A stretch of 64,000 nt of DNA from Planctomycetaceae bacterium (GTDB lineage: Bacteria > Planctomycetota > Planctomycetia > Pirellulales > Pirellulaceae), in NCBI GenBank assembly GCA_016794985.1, contig JAEUIQ010000021.1, forward strand, positions 124,001 through 188,000. Direction: 5' to 3'. This document shows positions 7,374-16,726 of this stretch, piece after piece. Position 1 is the first letter of the stretch. Every line of letters begins with the position of its first letter. The notes under the pieces were generated by a model. It was given only the letters and a program-made list of their open reading frames with translations. It had not been told where the DNA came from and did no database searches. Made by a program: the position numbers and the translations under genes.

Positions 7374-10300
7374 TCAAGAGGATGGGGTGACGCTGCCGCG
7401 CGAGGTCATTGAATGCGGACCCGGTGTTTGCGTGACGACCAAGTTGGCTTCCAACGACTTGACAATGTTGTCCGGATTTGTCACCCGAGTTTCACGCCTT
7501 TTCTTTTCCGCCAACTTGGCGCGTTCCTCCGGTGACAACTCCTTGCCAAAGTATCTCCCCCACGGGCTGCTAATCAGGGCTGGCAAAAATACCAAGTCTC
7601 CGATCAATGCCACGGTCAACAGGAGCAACATTAAGGTTCCAAAGCGTTGCGTCGGAGTAAACGAACTAAACGCGAACGCAAACAGACCCAAGCCCGCGAT
7701 CATTGTGGTTTGGGTCATCGCTTTTGCACACCGAGAATAGCCCAGGTCGATCGCTTCTTTCTTCGTGGCCCCGTCAGCCAAAGCTTGGCGATACCAGGTC
7801 AAAAAGTGAATCGTGTCGTCCACCGCAATTCCCATCGCCACACTGGCGGTCATCATGGAGCCGATATCCACTTTGATGTCGTATTCCGCTAGATGTCCCA
7901 TCATTCCAAAGACCACTATCAGCGGGAAAACGTTGGGCAGCATCGACAAGACACCGCCGCGAAAATTGATCAAGTTTCCAATACGCCATGGTTCGTTCCA
8001 TGGCCGCAATAGCAAACCCATTACTAACGTGATCATCAAGAATGAATAAAAAATACTCTCAAACAAACTAGCCAGCAAAGTACGCTGCGCTTTGTAGACG
8101 ATCGGAATCACACCGGTGTAAACCGCTGAAATATCAACCGGTGTCGCCTTAACGTCCTCCTCCTCGCCCGAATTCTGCGTTAGGATTTGTTCGGCAGTTA
8201 GCTGACCTTCCAGCGGATTCTTGTTGATCGGGTCAATTCGATACTGATAACAATTACTTGCATCCAAAACCACAACATCGTCACGCGAACGCAAGGCGGC
8301 GATGTCCAGGTCGGCATGTGGGTCGATCACCACAACGACGGCAAACTTCTTCAAAAGATTGGCCAGTTTTTCTTGGTCGGTAAACGCTCCTTGCTCGGCG
8401 AGCGATTGTGCTGAAAACCAAGATAGACAACGCGTCGAGTCGGCTTTGGGGTTTTTGGCCTCAAATCCTTTCCTGAGCAATAGCTCACGCAGGGTTTGCG
8501 AGAATATCGCCGATTGGTTGGCAGCACTACCTAACGTCGCTTCTTGATGCTTGCTGGCCGGTGACGGGGTCTCTCCGTTGGTTTGCGAATCAATCCCTTC
8601 TTTACCGACTGCTGGAGCGCCCAAGGCCACCGAAGTGTTGGGTGTGTAGTCGGAAATAAACAATATGTTGAATTGTTGCTCGTCGTCACCCTTGCCGAAG
8701 GCAAATCGTGATTCTAGTTGGCGAAAGAGTTGATTTCGAAACAATGCCGCTTGCATCGAGGGCTCGACGACTTGCTTGATTTCATTGACAAACCGCCCGT
8801 AATCCACATCCGAAAAGGCCCCAAGTCGCAAGCTGATTCGCCACAACTCGTCCGTGCCTAAATCACGAGTTTGACCCGGTCGTGGCAACATTCTTGGCGA
8901 ATACAAGAAGTCGCGTGGCAGACGGTCGAAGTCACGTTCCAACACCATGTCCATGGCCGAGCTGTCGAGGTCCGGCGTGAACACATCAATCGACATTCCA
9001 GAACCAATAATGTCTTGCCCCTGCGGGCCAAACACGGTTTCCAAGTTGCGGCGAATCTGGCGAACGAGTTCCAAGCGATCACGTAGCGTGTACTGATAAT
9101 GGATTTTCTCGGCCGATACTTCTTGCTCCGTTGCACTGGGTTCTTGGTACGCAACTTGTTGAATTTCTGTTTCCGAGGTGGTGGGGGCCTCGCGTCGAGG
9201 CGTAAAGGGTTCGATCGCTTCGTCTTGGAAGCGAACCAAAATTTCCATCGGAACCAATTTGCCCAAATGACTCTCAAACCAGCGATAATCTTTCAGTATC
9301 TTGGCCTCCGGCTGAAACAACTTCAAAAGTTGCACCGAGGTCTGCACGTTGAGGACGCCATAGCCAACCACGACCATGATCAAAATAATCGAAACATTCA
9401 CTGCCCAGTGATAGCGTGTTACCCATCGTCCAACCCAAATCCAAAAGTTCTCCACCCAGTTCATCAACATGCTCGGTTTGGCGGTTTTGTGTCCCCGAGC
9501 AAAATTGGGGGGAAACACTTCCAAGGAAGCGGGTAAATACGTGAACATCAAGGCCAGCGTTCCCACAACGGCAATTCCCGAGTAATAGCCGAATTTAAAA
9601 ATCGGCGCGAGATTGCTCGTGCATAATGAAAACAATCCCAGTGCCGTCGTAAACGCGGCAACCGTACACGGAAAAATTGCGTGCTTAACCGCTTCGGTCA
9701 CAGCCGTTCGACGTCCGGTTTCTTCGCAAGCGTCGCGATAATAGTTGATCACATGGACTGACCCGCTAATCGCTAACACATAGACCAAACTTGGCATGGT
9801 CATCAAAATGGCATCCAAACCACCGCCCAACATCCAGACCACACCCAAACTACTCAATGCCGATACGCCGCCGACAAAGAACAGCATCAACGTCACACGC
9901 AAACTTCGAAAACTTAGCAAAGAAATCGAAATCCCAATGATCCCGGAAAGTGACGCCAGACGCATCAAGGTGATCGAACCCTCTTCGTCGATCGAAACGT
10001 TGTCTACCGGTGGTCCGCCGATGTGAAGACTGTCGGGGCTAATTCCGCATTCACCCGTAGCGAGTTCCAAAATCCGACCGCGTGGCTTGCCCAATAGTCC
10101 GCGACCCACCACCATTGAAAAGTCGTCAATCACTGGTCCATTGAGTGTCACCATGATCGCCGTTTGACGCGGCGGCATTGGCAGGTTGATTCGATCCCAC
10201 CATTTGATCCAATCTCGCAAACGCTGCTCTTGGGTCGCTTTGTGAAACTTATCCGCATTGCCGCCATATTCCGTCGCGATCAGATCCTGGACAAACAATC

Positions 10301-11180
10301 CCAATTCCTCCTCCCATCCGGGCTGCAACATCGCCAGTCGCTGCTCGGATAGTTCCGCCCGCATCTTCTCGGGAGTCCAATTGAATTCTTTGGAGGGGGT
10401 GGGACCGAAGAAGGCTCCCGTCAATCGCTGATGAGCTTCAATCTTGGCTTGCAAACGAAGAACTGATTCCGACGAAACATTGGCAATGTTGAGGCTACCC
10501 TTTTCGCCGGCCAGTTGTTGCAAAAAGTCTGGTCCCGTTTGAACATCTTTGAACAAGCGGGCAAACAACTTACGAGGATCGCGATAAAACTCATTGTTCG
10601 TCGGCGAGCCGAAAGTCGCGATGTGTTCCCCTTGCAACTTGTAGCTGCCGGACCATTGTTGTTCGACAAAACGCCCCAAGGTTCCCAACAAATCACTCTC
10701 GCCCAACCATTTGTATACTTTGCCTTCCTGAGTGATGTAGAACCACTTGCCATTCTTGCCCTTGAACCAGCGTTCATGGCCCGAACCGACATTTTCGTGA
10801 TAATCATCGGCGTAATGCCAGGCGTACTCGTCCCCAAGGCGATGTGCCTCTTTTTCTTCGTCTGTCACGGCTTCAGAATGTGCCAAGGACTCGCGTCGAA
10901 GCATCTTCACCAGAGTTTGAAAATTCCGGTCATCTTCGTTGCAGCCATCCCAACTAACCAGAACGAACTGTTCACCAAGGAAGTAGTCTCGAAACTCTTT
11001 GAGCTGCTGTGTTTCAATAAAATGGTCGGGGAGCCAATCCGAGACGTCATTTCGCACGTCGTCGACCGCAAATCGAGCCGAACGAGCAAAGAAAGGCACC
11101 AGAAAAAAAATCAAGCAAAGCACGAACATGGCGACGCTGCCAAAGAAAGGCAGACGGCGTGCAAGAAAAGGTTTTTTCAT
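7374..11180 (-). CDS. MMPL/RND superfamily transporter
   Basis: A large inner-membrane protein (1268 aa) of the MMPL branch of the RND superfamily, usually exporters of lipids, hopanoids or drugs driven by proton flux. It has an N-terminal transmembrane helix and a large extracytoplasmic domain. A first helix bundle lies near residues 395-590 (including SGSVHVINYYRDAC), then a second large soluble loop (about 610-1030), then a second bundle (about 1040-1205) with the signature GIAVDDTIHFLTWYRQA. The soluble loop carries low-complexity insertions typical of planctomycete versions. ATG 11180 (MKKPFLARR) is chosen; TTG 11192, with GGAG 10 nt upstream, would add four residues. Substrate is unknown; no membrane-fusion or outer-membrane partner is adjacent. 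Confidence 0.9.
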   Translation of the reverse strand: MKKPFLARRLPFFGSVAMFVLCLIFFLVPFFARSARFAVDDVRNDVSDWLPDHFIETQQLKEFRDYFLGEQFVLVSWDGCNEDDRNFQTLVKMLRRESLAHSEAVTDEEKEAHRLGDEYAWHYADDYHENVGSGHERWFKGKNGKWFYITQEGKVYKWLGESDLLGTLGRFVEQQWSGSYKLQGEHIATFGSPTNNEFYRDPRKLFARLFKDVQTGPDFLQQLAGEKGSLNIANVSSESVLRLQAKIEAHQRLTGAFFGPTPSKEFNWTPEKMRAELSEQRLAMLQPGWEEELGLFVQDLIATEYGGNADKFHKATQEQRLRDWIKWWDRINLPMPPRQTAIMVTLNGPVIDDFSMVVGRGLLGKPRGRILELATGECGISPDSLHIGGPPVDNVSIDEEGSITLMRLASLSGIIGISISLLSFRSLRVTLMLFFVGGVSALSSLGVVWMLGGGLDAILMTMPSLVYVLAISGSVHVINYYRDACEETGRRTAVTEAVKHAIFPCTVAAFTTALGLFSLCTSNLAPIFKFGYYSGIAVVGTLALMFTYLPASLEVFPPNFARGHKTAKPSMLMNWVENFWIWVGRWVTRYHWAVNVSIILIMVVVGYGVLNVQTSVQLLKLFQPEAKILKDYRWFESHLGKLVPMEILVRFQDEAIEPFTPRREAPTTSETEIQQVAYQEPSATEQEVSAEKIHYQYTLRDRLELVRQIRRNLETVFGPQGQDIIGSGMSIDVFTPDLDSSAMDMVLERDFDRLPRDFLYSPRMLPRPGQTRDLGTDELWRISLRLGAFSDVDYGRFVNEIKQVVEPSMQAALFRNQLFRQLESRFAFGKGDDEQQFNILFISDYTPNTSVALGAPAVGKEGIDSQTNGETPSPASKHQEATLGSAANQSAIFSQTLRELLLRKGFEAKNPKADSTRCLSWFSAQSLAEQGAFTDQEKLANLLKKFAVVVVIDPHADLDIAALRSRDDVVVLDASNCYQYRIDPINKNPLEGQLTAEQILTQNSGEEEDVKATPVDISAVYTGVIPIVYKAQRTLLASLFESIFYSFLMITLVMGLLLRPWNEPWRIGNLINFRGGVLSMLPNVFPLIVVFGMMGHLAEYDIKVDIGSMMTASVAMGIAVDDTIHFLTWYRQALADGATKKEAIDLGYSRCAKAMTQTTMIAGLGLFAFAFSSFTPTQRFGTLMLLLLTVALIGDLVFLPALISSPWGRYFGKELSPEERAKLAEKKRRETRVTNPDNIVKSLEANLVVTQTPGPHSMTSRGSVTPSS

Positions 11181-11358
11181 GTGATTCGTCAAGTTTTGCT
11201 GACTCCCATGCGACCGGCTGCCATCACGCCCCGCTCCCTCAGATTCGGCAGAATCAGCATAACATAAATAGTCGGATTCGCTTAGGGTACCCCGTTTGGC
11301 AGAATCTATGACCCTGCAAGCTCTCTAGCTTACTCATTCTGCCAGCTGAATGTGATGT

Positions 11359-11733
11359 TTAAGGCGATCCGAGCCGCTTGTTTTCGGCCATGCGGGCCCG
11401 CACCAGCTTTCGCACCAACGGCAAGGGAATTGGCCGATCGGGTCCAAAACGAATGGTGCCCGTGCTGGTGGAGAATCCCTTCAATTCCGAGGCGAATTCT
11501 TTGACCGTTTGGTTGCTCAGCAAGTAGAAAGCACAGTGGGACTTGGTCGCACCCAAAGCGACCAACATCCGGCCTTGGTACCGAAAGGCTGCGAGGCCAT
11601 AACTGATGCACTCTTCAGAACCGCGGGCTGTGTTATGAACCACTTTCCGCAACCTTTCCAAAGCCGCACGAAAATCGTCCGGTAGTTGATTCAGATAGTC
11701 GTCGAAAGTTGGTAGCGGCTTCTTTTTTGCCAT
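11359..11733 (-). CDS. DUF1801 family protein (YdhG-like)
   Basis: A 124-residue cytoplasmic protein with the DUF1801 pattern: N-terminal FDDYLNQLPDDFRAALERLR, then CISYGLAAFRYQGRMLVALG, then FYLLSNQTVKEFASELKGF, with a final GTIRFGPDRPIPLPLVRKLV. Members have a frataxin-like fold and are variously annotated as iron chaperones or as simple unknowns. It appears to be a single gene between the RND gene and the DUF1579 gene on the same strand. Its precise role is not established. Confidence 0.88.
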   Translation of the reverse strand: MAKKKPLPTFDDYLNQLPDDFRAALERLRKVVHNTARGSEECISYGLAAFRYQGRMLVALGATKSHCAFYLLSNQTVKEFASELKGFSTSTGTIRFGPDRPIPLPLVRKLVRARMAENKRLGSP

Positions 11734-11772
11734 TTTCCTACTCTGGCTCGACTTGCAGATTACCTAGGCCGT

Positions 11773-12234
11773 TTACTTCGTTCGCGTCAGAACCGTTTCG
11801 AGGGCTTTGGCCTCGTCTTCGCCCGGCATGATGTTGTAAGCAGTGATGGTGAGTTGATTTGGTGAATTCCATTGGTATTTCGTCCGCCATCCCCACGGTG
11901 GCAACCCGGAACCCACCTCATATTGCCCTACAACTTCGAACCCATCTTCAAGAGCTGTGCCTTGGGAAAACAGGATCGCATCGCTCATGTGAAAACTATC
12001 GATCCAAGCGACTTCAAAATGTTCGTTGACCGAGTTGAACGCCATCAACTCTTCGCCGTTTCGCGGTTGACCCTGGATGGAGCTTTGATAGATGAAACGA
12101 ATAAACTTTCCACCCATCACCAAATCAATCACGCCAGTCACTTGAGCGGTATCAGCCAACATTTCTGGTTCGAACCATGTTTGGCAGGTGCCTTGCCAAG
12201 TCCCACAGAGTTCGCGAAGTCGTTCTTTACTCAT
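11773..12234 (-). CDS. DUF1579 family protein
   Basis: A 153-residue lipocalin-like beta-rich protein. It opens with LRELCGTWQGTCQTWFEP, then GVIDLVMGGKFIRFIYQ, and contains FNSVNEHFEVAWIDSFH, all typical of DUF1579. ATG 12234 is preferred because GGAAAG lies 6 nt upstream; the open frame extends to 12315, but the additional residues are not family-like. It sits between rsgA and the DUF1801 gene on the same strand. Function is unknown; the family is thought to bind small hydrophobic ligands. Confidence 0.87.
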   Translation of the reverse strand: MSKERLRELCGTWQGTCQTWFEPEMLADTAQVTGVIDLVMGGKFIRFIYQSSIQGQPRNGEELMAFNSVNEHFEVAWIDSFHMSDAILFSQGTALEDGFEVVGQYEVGSGLPPWGWRTKYQWNSPNQLTITAYNIMPGEDEAKALETVLTRTK

Positions 12235-12295
12235 TAGATCTTTCCACCTGCGAGGAGGGACGCGTGGTCTACAGAAGGACATGGCCCAAGGAAAA

Positions 12296-13429
12296 CTACA
12301 GCAGATCGCCAGCAAAGATTTGACAGTAACTGTCGTATCGCCGCAGGCTGATTCGGCCGTCCGCCACTGCCGATTTTACTGCACAATCTTGCTCGTGGGT
12401 ATGACTACAATTGGGGAAACGGCACCGGTCGGCCCACGGTCGGAACTCACGGAACCATTGCGACGCTTCCGCGGGCACCAAATCCCACATCTGAAATTGG
12501 CGAATGCCGGGCGTGTCTAGCACATAGCCTCCGGCCAACAACGGAATCAGCTGTGCTGTGGTGGTCGTGTGACGTCCTTTCTGGTTCTCTTGACTAACCT
12601 CGCTCACTCGCAGGGCGAGGCCAGGTTCGACGGCGTTCAAGAGCGACGATTTTCCCACGCCACTTTGCCCGACAACGACCGTTCTTCGGTTTTGCAAACA
12701 TCGCCTCAATAAGTCGATTCCCCAGCCATTCGTGGCGGAGATCGCCAGGACTGGGTAACCCAATTGGGCAAAATTACCAATCGTTGGCTGCAACTCAGCG
12801 GCGTCCACCAGGTCGATCTTATTGAGAACAATGAGTGGTTTAACACCCGATTTCTCCGCGGTAACCAAGAATCGATCGATCAAGTTTGGCTTGATTCCCG
12901 GTTCCGCACAAGAAGTAACGATCAGGCACTGTTGGATATTGGCTGCAATCAAGTGTTGCCGATTGCGGCTGGTACGGCTGATACAGCCACGTCGCGGTTC
13001 GACTCGCTGAATGACCCCTTGTTCCGGTCCAGTGATTTTGACCATGACGAAATCACCGGCCACGACGACATGTCGTAAATCCGTGCCGATGGTCTTCAGC
13101 AGCCCGCGGGTCGCGCAGGTCAAGTTCCGACCGTCCGCCATGCGGACGATGCTATTCAGACCATGGACCCGCAAAACTTGACCGGGCAAACATTGTCCGT
13201 TTTCGACTTCCAAGACAATGGATTGTCCCGACTCGTCGGCCGCCGCAGATATCCCGCGAACCACGCGAGATTTGACCAAGTCTCCCCGCCCGGACAATCG
13301 CTCGTGATTGCGTTGTTCGTCGGACGAATCTTCAGAATGAAACTGCCTCGTCACATCCGACTGTCGTGTCCGCGCGCCATAACGCTTGCGAAATTCCGTT
13401 CTAACTTTTTTGTGTTTCTCTTTCGCCAT
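12296..13429 (-). CDS. rsgA: Ribosome small-subunit-dependent GTPase A
   Basis: RsgA checks late 30S ribosomal subunit assembly using GTP. The order of parts is normal for the family: a basic N-terminus (MAKEKHKKVRTEFRKRYG), an OB-fold, then a circularly permuted GTPase with the G4-type motif VLNKIDL, P-loop GQSGVGKSSLLNAV and G3-type DTPG. The C-terminal zinc module reads CRFPNCSHTHEQDC. ATG 13429 is chosen over an upstream GTG at 13456 because it gives the usual N-terminus. The 377-residue length is typical. It lies 40 nt downstream of the LPG-synthase-like gene. Confidence 0.95.
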   Translation of the reverse strand: MAKEKHKKVRTEFRKRYGARTRQSDVTRQFHSEDSSDEQRNHERLSGRGDLVKSRVVRGISAAADESGQSIVLEVENGQCLPGQVLRVHGLNSIVRMADGRNLTCATRGLLKTIGTDLRHVVVAGDFVMVKITGPEQGVIQRVEPRRGCISRTSRNRQHLIAANIQQCLIVTSCAEPGIKPNLIDRFLVTAEKSGVKPLIVLNKIDLVDAAELQPTIGNFAQLGYPVLAISATNGWGIDLLRRCLQNRRTVVVGQSGVGKSSLLNAVEPGLALRVSEVSQENQKGRHTTTTAQLIPLLAGGYVLDTPGIRQFQMWDLVPAEASQWFREFRPWADRCRFPNCSHTHEQDCAVKSAVADGRISLRRYDSYCQIFAGDLL

Positions 13430-13469
13430 TGCATCATCATAACTCGGCGGTTTCACTTGCGTGACCCGG

Positions 13470-14486
13470 CTACACGGCTTTCAGTCTTGGCCGACCACTT
13501 GCGATGTAAACTCCCCAGCCAATTGCAGCGATTATCAAGGTCAATGCTCGATAACCAACCGCGACCAAGATTCCTAAACCGAAGCCATCCGAATGGCTAG
13601 AAAAGGCCGCATACATCCAACTCATGACCAACTCCTGCGATCCGAGCCCGCCCGGCAACGGAGCGGCCCCGGCAATCAAGCCGACCGGGGTTAGCAATAG
13701 GTGGTCTGCCAGACCCGGAGTTTGGCGCGTCAAGCTTTGCGCGACACAGTAGACTGCCGCGCTCAAGCAAACCACATTCGCCGCGCTCAACAAGATTGCC
13801 CACAACAAGGCGCTCGGACGTTGTCGATAGAGTGGCAACAGCATCGCCAAGTTCGCGCTCCATTGTTGGATTCGCAGCCCAGGTAGCCAGGTCGAAGACC
13901 GGACAAGAAGAGTGCTATTGGCGGTTAACAACAGAAACGAACCGCCGCCGCCAAAGACGAGTACAGCCACCCAAGCAAGTCTCCAAACATGGACGAGTCC
14001 CGCCGCTCGCGTCGGGTCCACCGCCTTCAGATGTTCCCAATCCATCAGCCAACCGGTCACGCCAACGGCGGCCAGCATGACCCACAAACCGATCCCGCGA
14101 TCCAACAACACGGTGGCCGTGGCGTGCGTTTTGCGACTCGGGTGTTCTCGGCACAGAAGGAGAATCCTCAATAGGTCGCCACCGGCTAAGCCGAAACTAA
14201 TTAACTGAAACGGTTGAGACATCAAGCTCCACTGAATCACGTTTCCCAATCGCTCGGGAACGTTGGCCCCCTGCAACAGGCACCACCAACGAATAAACGA
14301 AAGCGTGTATCCCAAGGCGATCGAAAGAAACCCCAAAACCAACCATTCCCAACGCTTGGGTTGTTTCATAAGTTCGGCAGCGAGCTCATTCCCGGATACC
14401 TGGTATAGCAACACGATCAACAAGATAGTGGAGACGGCCACTTTTCCGATCGCGCTCATTCTCGTAGAGACATTTACTGAGTTCAT
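13470..14486 (-). CDS. Lysylphosphatidylglycerol synthase transmembrane-like (UPF0104) protein
   Basis: A 338-residue polytopic membrane protein with about eight hydrophobic segments. It carries the family signatures QPFQLISFGLAGGDLLRILL and, near the C-terminus, LIAGAAPLPGGLGSQELVMS, as in the flippase-like domain of MprF and its stand-alone relatives. It lacks a soluble aminoacyl-transferase domain, so lysinylation of lipids is unlikely; lipid translocation is inferred. ATG 14486 is chosen; GTG 14504 would add six residues. Confidence 0.88.
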   Translation of the reverse strand: MNSVNVSTRMSAIGKVAVSTILLIVLLYQVSGNELAAELMKQPKRWEWLVLGFLSIALGYTLSFIRWWCLLQGANVPERLGNVIQWSLMSQPFQLISFGLAGGDLLRILLLCREHPSRKTHATATVLLDRGIGLWVMLAAVGVTGWLMDWEHLKAVDPTRAAGLVHVWRLAWVAVLVFGGGGSFLLLTANSTLLVRSSTWLPGLRIQQWSANLAMLLPLYRQRPSALLWAILLSAANVVCLSAAVYCVAQSLTRQTPGLADHLLLTPVGLIAGAAPLPGGLGSQELVMSWMYAAFSSHSDGFGLGILVAVGYRALTLIIAAIGWGVYIASGRPRLKAV

Positions 14487-14705
14487 TGGTTGTTCGGTCG
14501 CCACAAATGCCGCTCGGTCTGCCGTAGTAATTCGATTCCTTCTGGTGCCACGGGCACAAGTCTAGTTCATGACTTCGTCCAAAAGCCGGGCTGTATCTTG
14601 CCCGCTACAGATTTCGTACAATTTGACGCCAAGTCGGGAGACTTCCAAAAAGGTTTCGTGCACCATGACTACGAACAGTGGAACAATAAATATCGAGGTC
14701 GCGCC

Positions 14706-15443
14706 ATGGAGTGGACAGAGGGTATTGTGCGAAACAAGAAGGTCTGGGCGCCAGGTCTCTTCACGTTATCGATTGAGGCGCCCGAAGTTCACCCGTTTGA
14801 ACCGGGACAGTTTTTGCAATTGGGATACGATCGCCCTGATGGGCATTTGCATCGACCCTACAGTGTCGCGTCACCCCACGAAACGACGCTCGAGTTTTTT
14901 ATTGTGTTGGTGGAACAGGGGCAGCTGACTCCTTGGTTATGGCAATTGAATCCGGGCGATCAAATCCACGTCAGCAAAAAGCCGGCGGGAGGATTCACTC
15001 TCACCAAGTGCCCCGAGGCCACGACGATCTGGCTGATTGGTACTGGGACAGGCTTGGCCCCCTACATTGCAATGTTGCGGCGACCTGAGATATGGGAGCG
15101 TTACAAAAAGATCGTTCTGGTGCATGGGATCCGCCATGCATCGGATCAGGCCTATTTGGAAGAGATCGCGGGGTATTCCGAAGGATTTGGTTCTCAGTTT
15201 GTGTTTGTGCCGGTCGTTTCACGAGAACAAGCCGCCGGTGCTTTGTTCGGACGTATCACTCAGTGTTTGGTCGATGGATCTCTAGAGGCGATGGCTCAAT
15301 GTGCGTTGACCCTTGACTCCTGTGTCATGATGTGTGGGAATCCCGACATGTTAGATGAAATGGAGCGGTTATTGGGGGAACGCGGATTGAAGAAACATCG
15401 TCACTCAAATCCCGGTCAGTTGGTCATTGAACGGTACTGGTAG
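14706..15443 (+). CDS. fpr: Ferredoxin--NADP+ reductase
   Basis: A 245-residue cytoplasmic flavoenzyme moving electrons between NADPH and ferredoxin or flavodoxin. The FAD-binding motif HRPYSVASP, the NADP-binding LIGTGTGLAPYIAMLR and CGNPDM are present. The C-terminus ends in VIERYW, the aromatic ending characteristic of bacterial Fpr. ATG 14706 has GAGG about 7 nt upstream. The frame remains open upstream to 14490, but that stretch does not look like Fpr. It is divergent from the LPG-synthase-like gene. Confidence 0.94.
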   Translation: MEWTEGIVRNKKVWAPGLFTLSIEAPEVHPFEPGQFLQLGYDRPDGHLHRPYSVASPHETTLEFFIVLVEQGQLTPWLWQLNPGDQIHVSKKPAGGFTLTKCPEATTIWLIGTGTGLAPYIAMLRRPEIWERYKKIVLVHGIRHASDQAYLEEIAGYSEGFGSQFVFVPVVSREQAAGALFGRITQCLVDGSLEAMAQCALTLDSCVMMCGNPDMLDEMERLLGERGLKKHRHSNPGQLVIERYW

Positions 15444-15809
15444 GCGGCACCGCGTCGCTGCCCTTCAACGGTCAATAACGCACACGCTGCATATTCGGTC
15501 CACCGCCCTCGAATCTCGGTGCTGCCAAGTACATTCTGGTGTGGAGGTTTCCAAATGGAGTCGATACCACGGTTGTGCTTTAACGGCACCCAGTCGCGGC
15601 GAATTCACTGCTTACCGCGATTGATGGCATCGGGTCGAATGACCACCATCTGACGGTGAACCCTGGACGGATCCCAGGTTCGTACGTTCAGATTGTACGG
15701 GTTTTGAGTTTTTCTCCGCCGGTTGGCAGAAATGCCCTTCGGTCAATCACACTCAAAGCGGTGCCAAACCAATACGGACCAAAACAAGAATGAATAAGGG
15801 AGTGTTCCG
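15444..15809 (+). other. Intergenic region, possible decayed coding remnant, leader of csrA
   Basis: No intact gene is evident. From about 15590 to the TGA at 15791 one plus-strand frame stays open for some 60 codons and reads protein-like (for example IDGIGSNDHHLTVNPGR), but it has no ATG and a TAA just upstream. It may be the tail of a decayed gene. The last part contains the csrA leader. Confidence 0.3.
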
Positions 15810-16025
15810 ATGCTAGTGTTGTCAAGGCACCGAGACGAGAGCATCATGATCGGTGACAACGTGATGATAACGATCGTGGATATCCGAGGAGACAAAGTTC
15901 GCCTCGGAATCGAAGCGCCTCAAGAAATTCCGGTACATCGACAAGAAGTTTACGAAGCTATCAAACGCGAAAACCAAAAAGCAGCTCGAGTCAATCCTTC
16001 GGAAATCTCCGATATTGGGAAGTAA
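15810..16025 (+). CDS. csrA: Carbon storage regulator CsrA
   Basis: A 71-residue dimeric RNA-binding protein that blocks or activates translation at GGA motifs. The canonical N-terminus MLVLSRHRDESIMIGD is present, as are VRLGIEAPQEIPVHRQEVY and the conserved Arg in the HRQEVY region. AGGGAG lies about 8 nt before the ATG. A strong terminator follows at 16053. The gene converges on fliW, whose product is the known CsrA antagonist in many flagellated bacteria. Confidence 0.97.
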   Translation: MLVLSRHRDESIMIGDNVMITIVDIRGDKVRLGIEAPQEIPVHRQEVYEAIKRENQKAARVNPSEISDIGK

Positions 16026-16052
16026 CTCAAGAACATCACGGCCCCTCTCAAT

Positions 16053-16079
16053 ACGCCACATCTCGTGGCGTTTTTTTTT
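16053..16079 (+). terminator. Rho-independent terminator of csrA
   Basis: ACGCCAC (16053-16059) pairs perfectly with GTGGCGT (16065-16071) around the 5-nt loop ATCTC, and nine T follow (16071-16079). Confidence 0.92.
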
Positions 16080-16149
16080 GCACTTTGAGGAAAATCAAAG
16101 AGCAAACAGCGGACATGCGATCCAGGGCGGCCGCGCGGGACAAGTTAAC

Positions 16150-16590
16150 CTAGGCGCTTTTTCGGGTTGCGGAAGGCAACTCCGCCAACGGATACTGGAG
16201 AGCTTGCTCATCGGCCGTCACGACCTGGCACCCAACTCGCCGGTCCAGATTGACCACAATCGGGGCCCGCAGATTACAGGTTAAGGTTTGACCGTTTCGG
16301 CTGACGACGGCCAGCACGGCGGCTTGTTCTTCTTTCGCGAGTGATAGCAACGCGATTTGCCGCTCGTCCAATTGCACTTGGTATTCGCTGACAAAACGAC
16401 GAGGAGACACTACCGGGAGCGCCACCTCCGGATTGGTCATGCTCTGCAACCAGGCCACGGCCGAGTTGTTCAGATCCGACAGCAGAACCCATTGTTGTTG
16501 AGTTTCAAAGCCGAACAGGCCATAGCGGAAAAATAAAATGTCATTCGATTGGATTTCCACCATTCCAAATCGGGTTGTCTCCAGCTTCAT
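16150..16590 (-). CDS. fliW: Flagellar assembly factor FliW (CsrA antagonist)
   Basis: FliW binds flagellin and CsrA, coupling flagellin export to relief of CsrA repression. The 146-residue protein has the family N-terminus (TTRFGMVEIQSNDILFF), then GLFGFETQQQWVLL, AWLQSMTNPEVALPVV and the late CNLRAPIVVNLDRRVGCQVV. Its position tail-to-tail with csrA supports the call and a functional link. No flagellar structural genes are in the window. Confidence 0.93.
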   Translation of the reverse strand: MKLETTRFGMVEIQSNDILFFRYGLFGFETQQQWVLLSDLNNSAVAWLQSMTNPEVALPVVSPRRFVSEYQVQLDERQIALLSLAKEEQAAVLAVVSRNGQTLTCNLRAPIVVNLDRRVGCQVVTADEQALQYPLAELPSATRKSA

Positions 16591-16726
16591 GGCAAATCAC
16601 CGAAATCGTAGGAAAGTGAAAACGGATGGAATCCAGGAACCTTCCGCCCAGCATTGACAAGATCGGCCTACCAGCCAGAATGCTTGAGCAAAAACGGCAA
16701 AATCGGCACAAACGATAGGATAGTTC

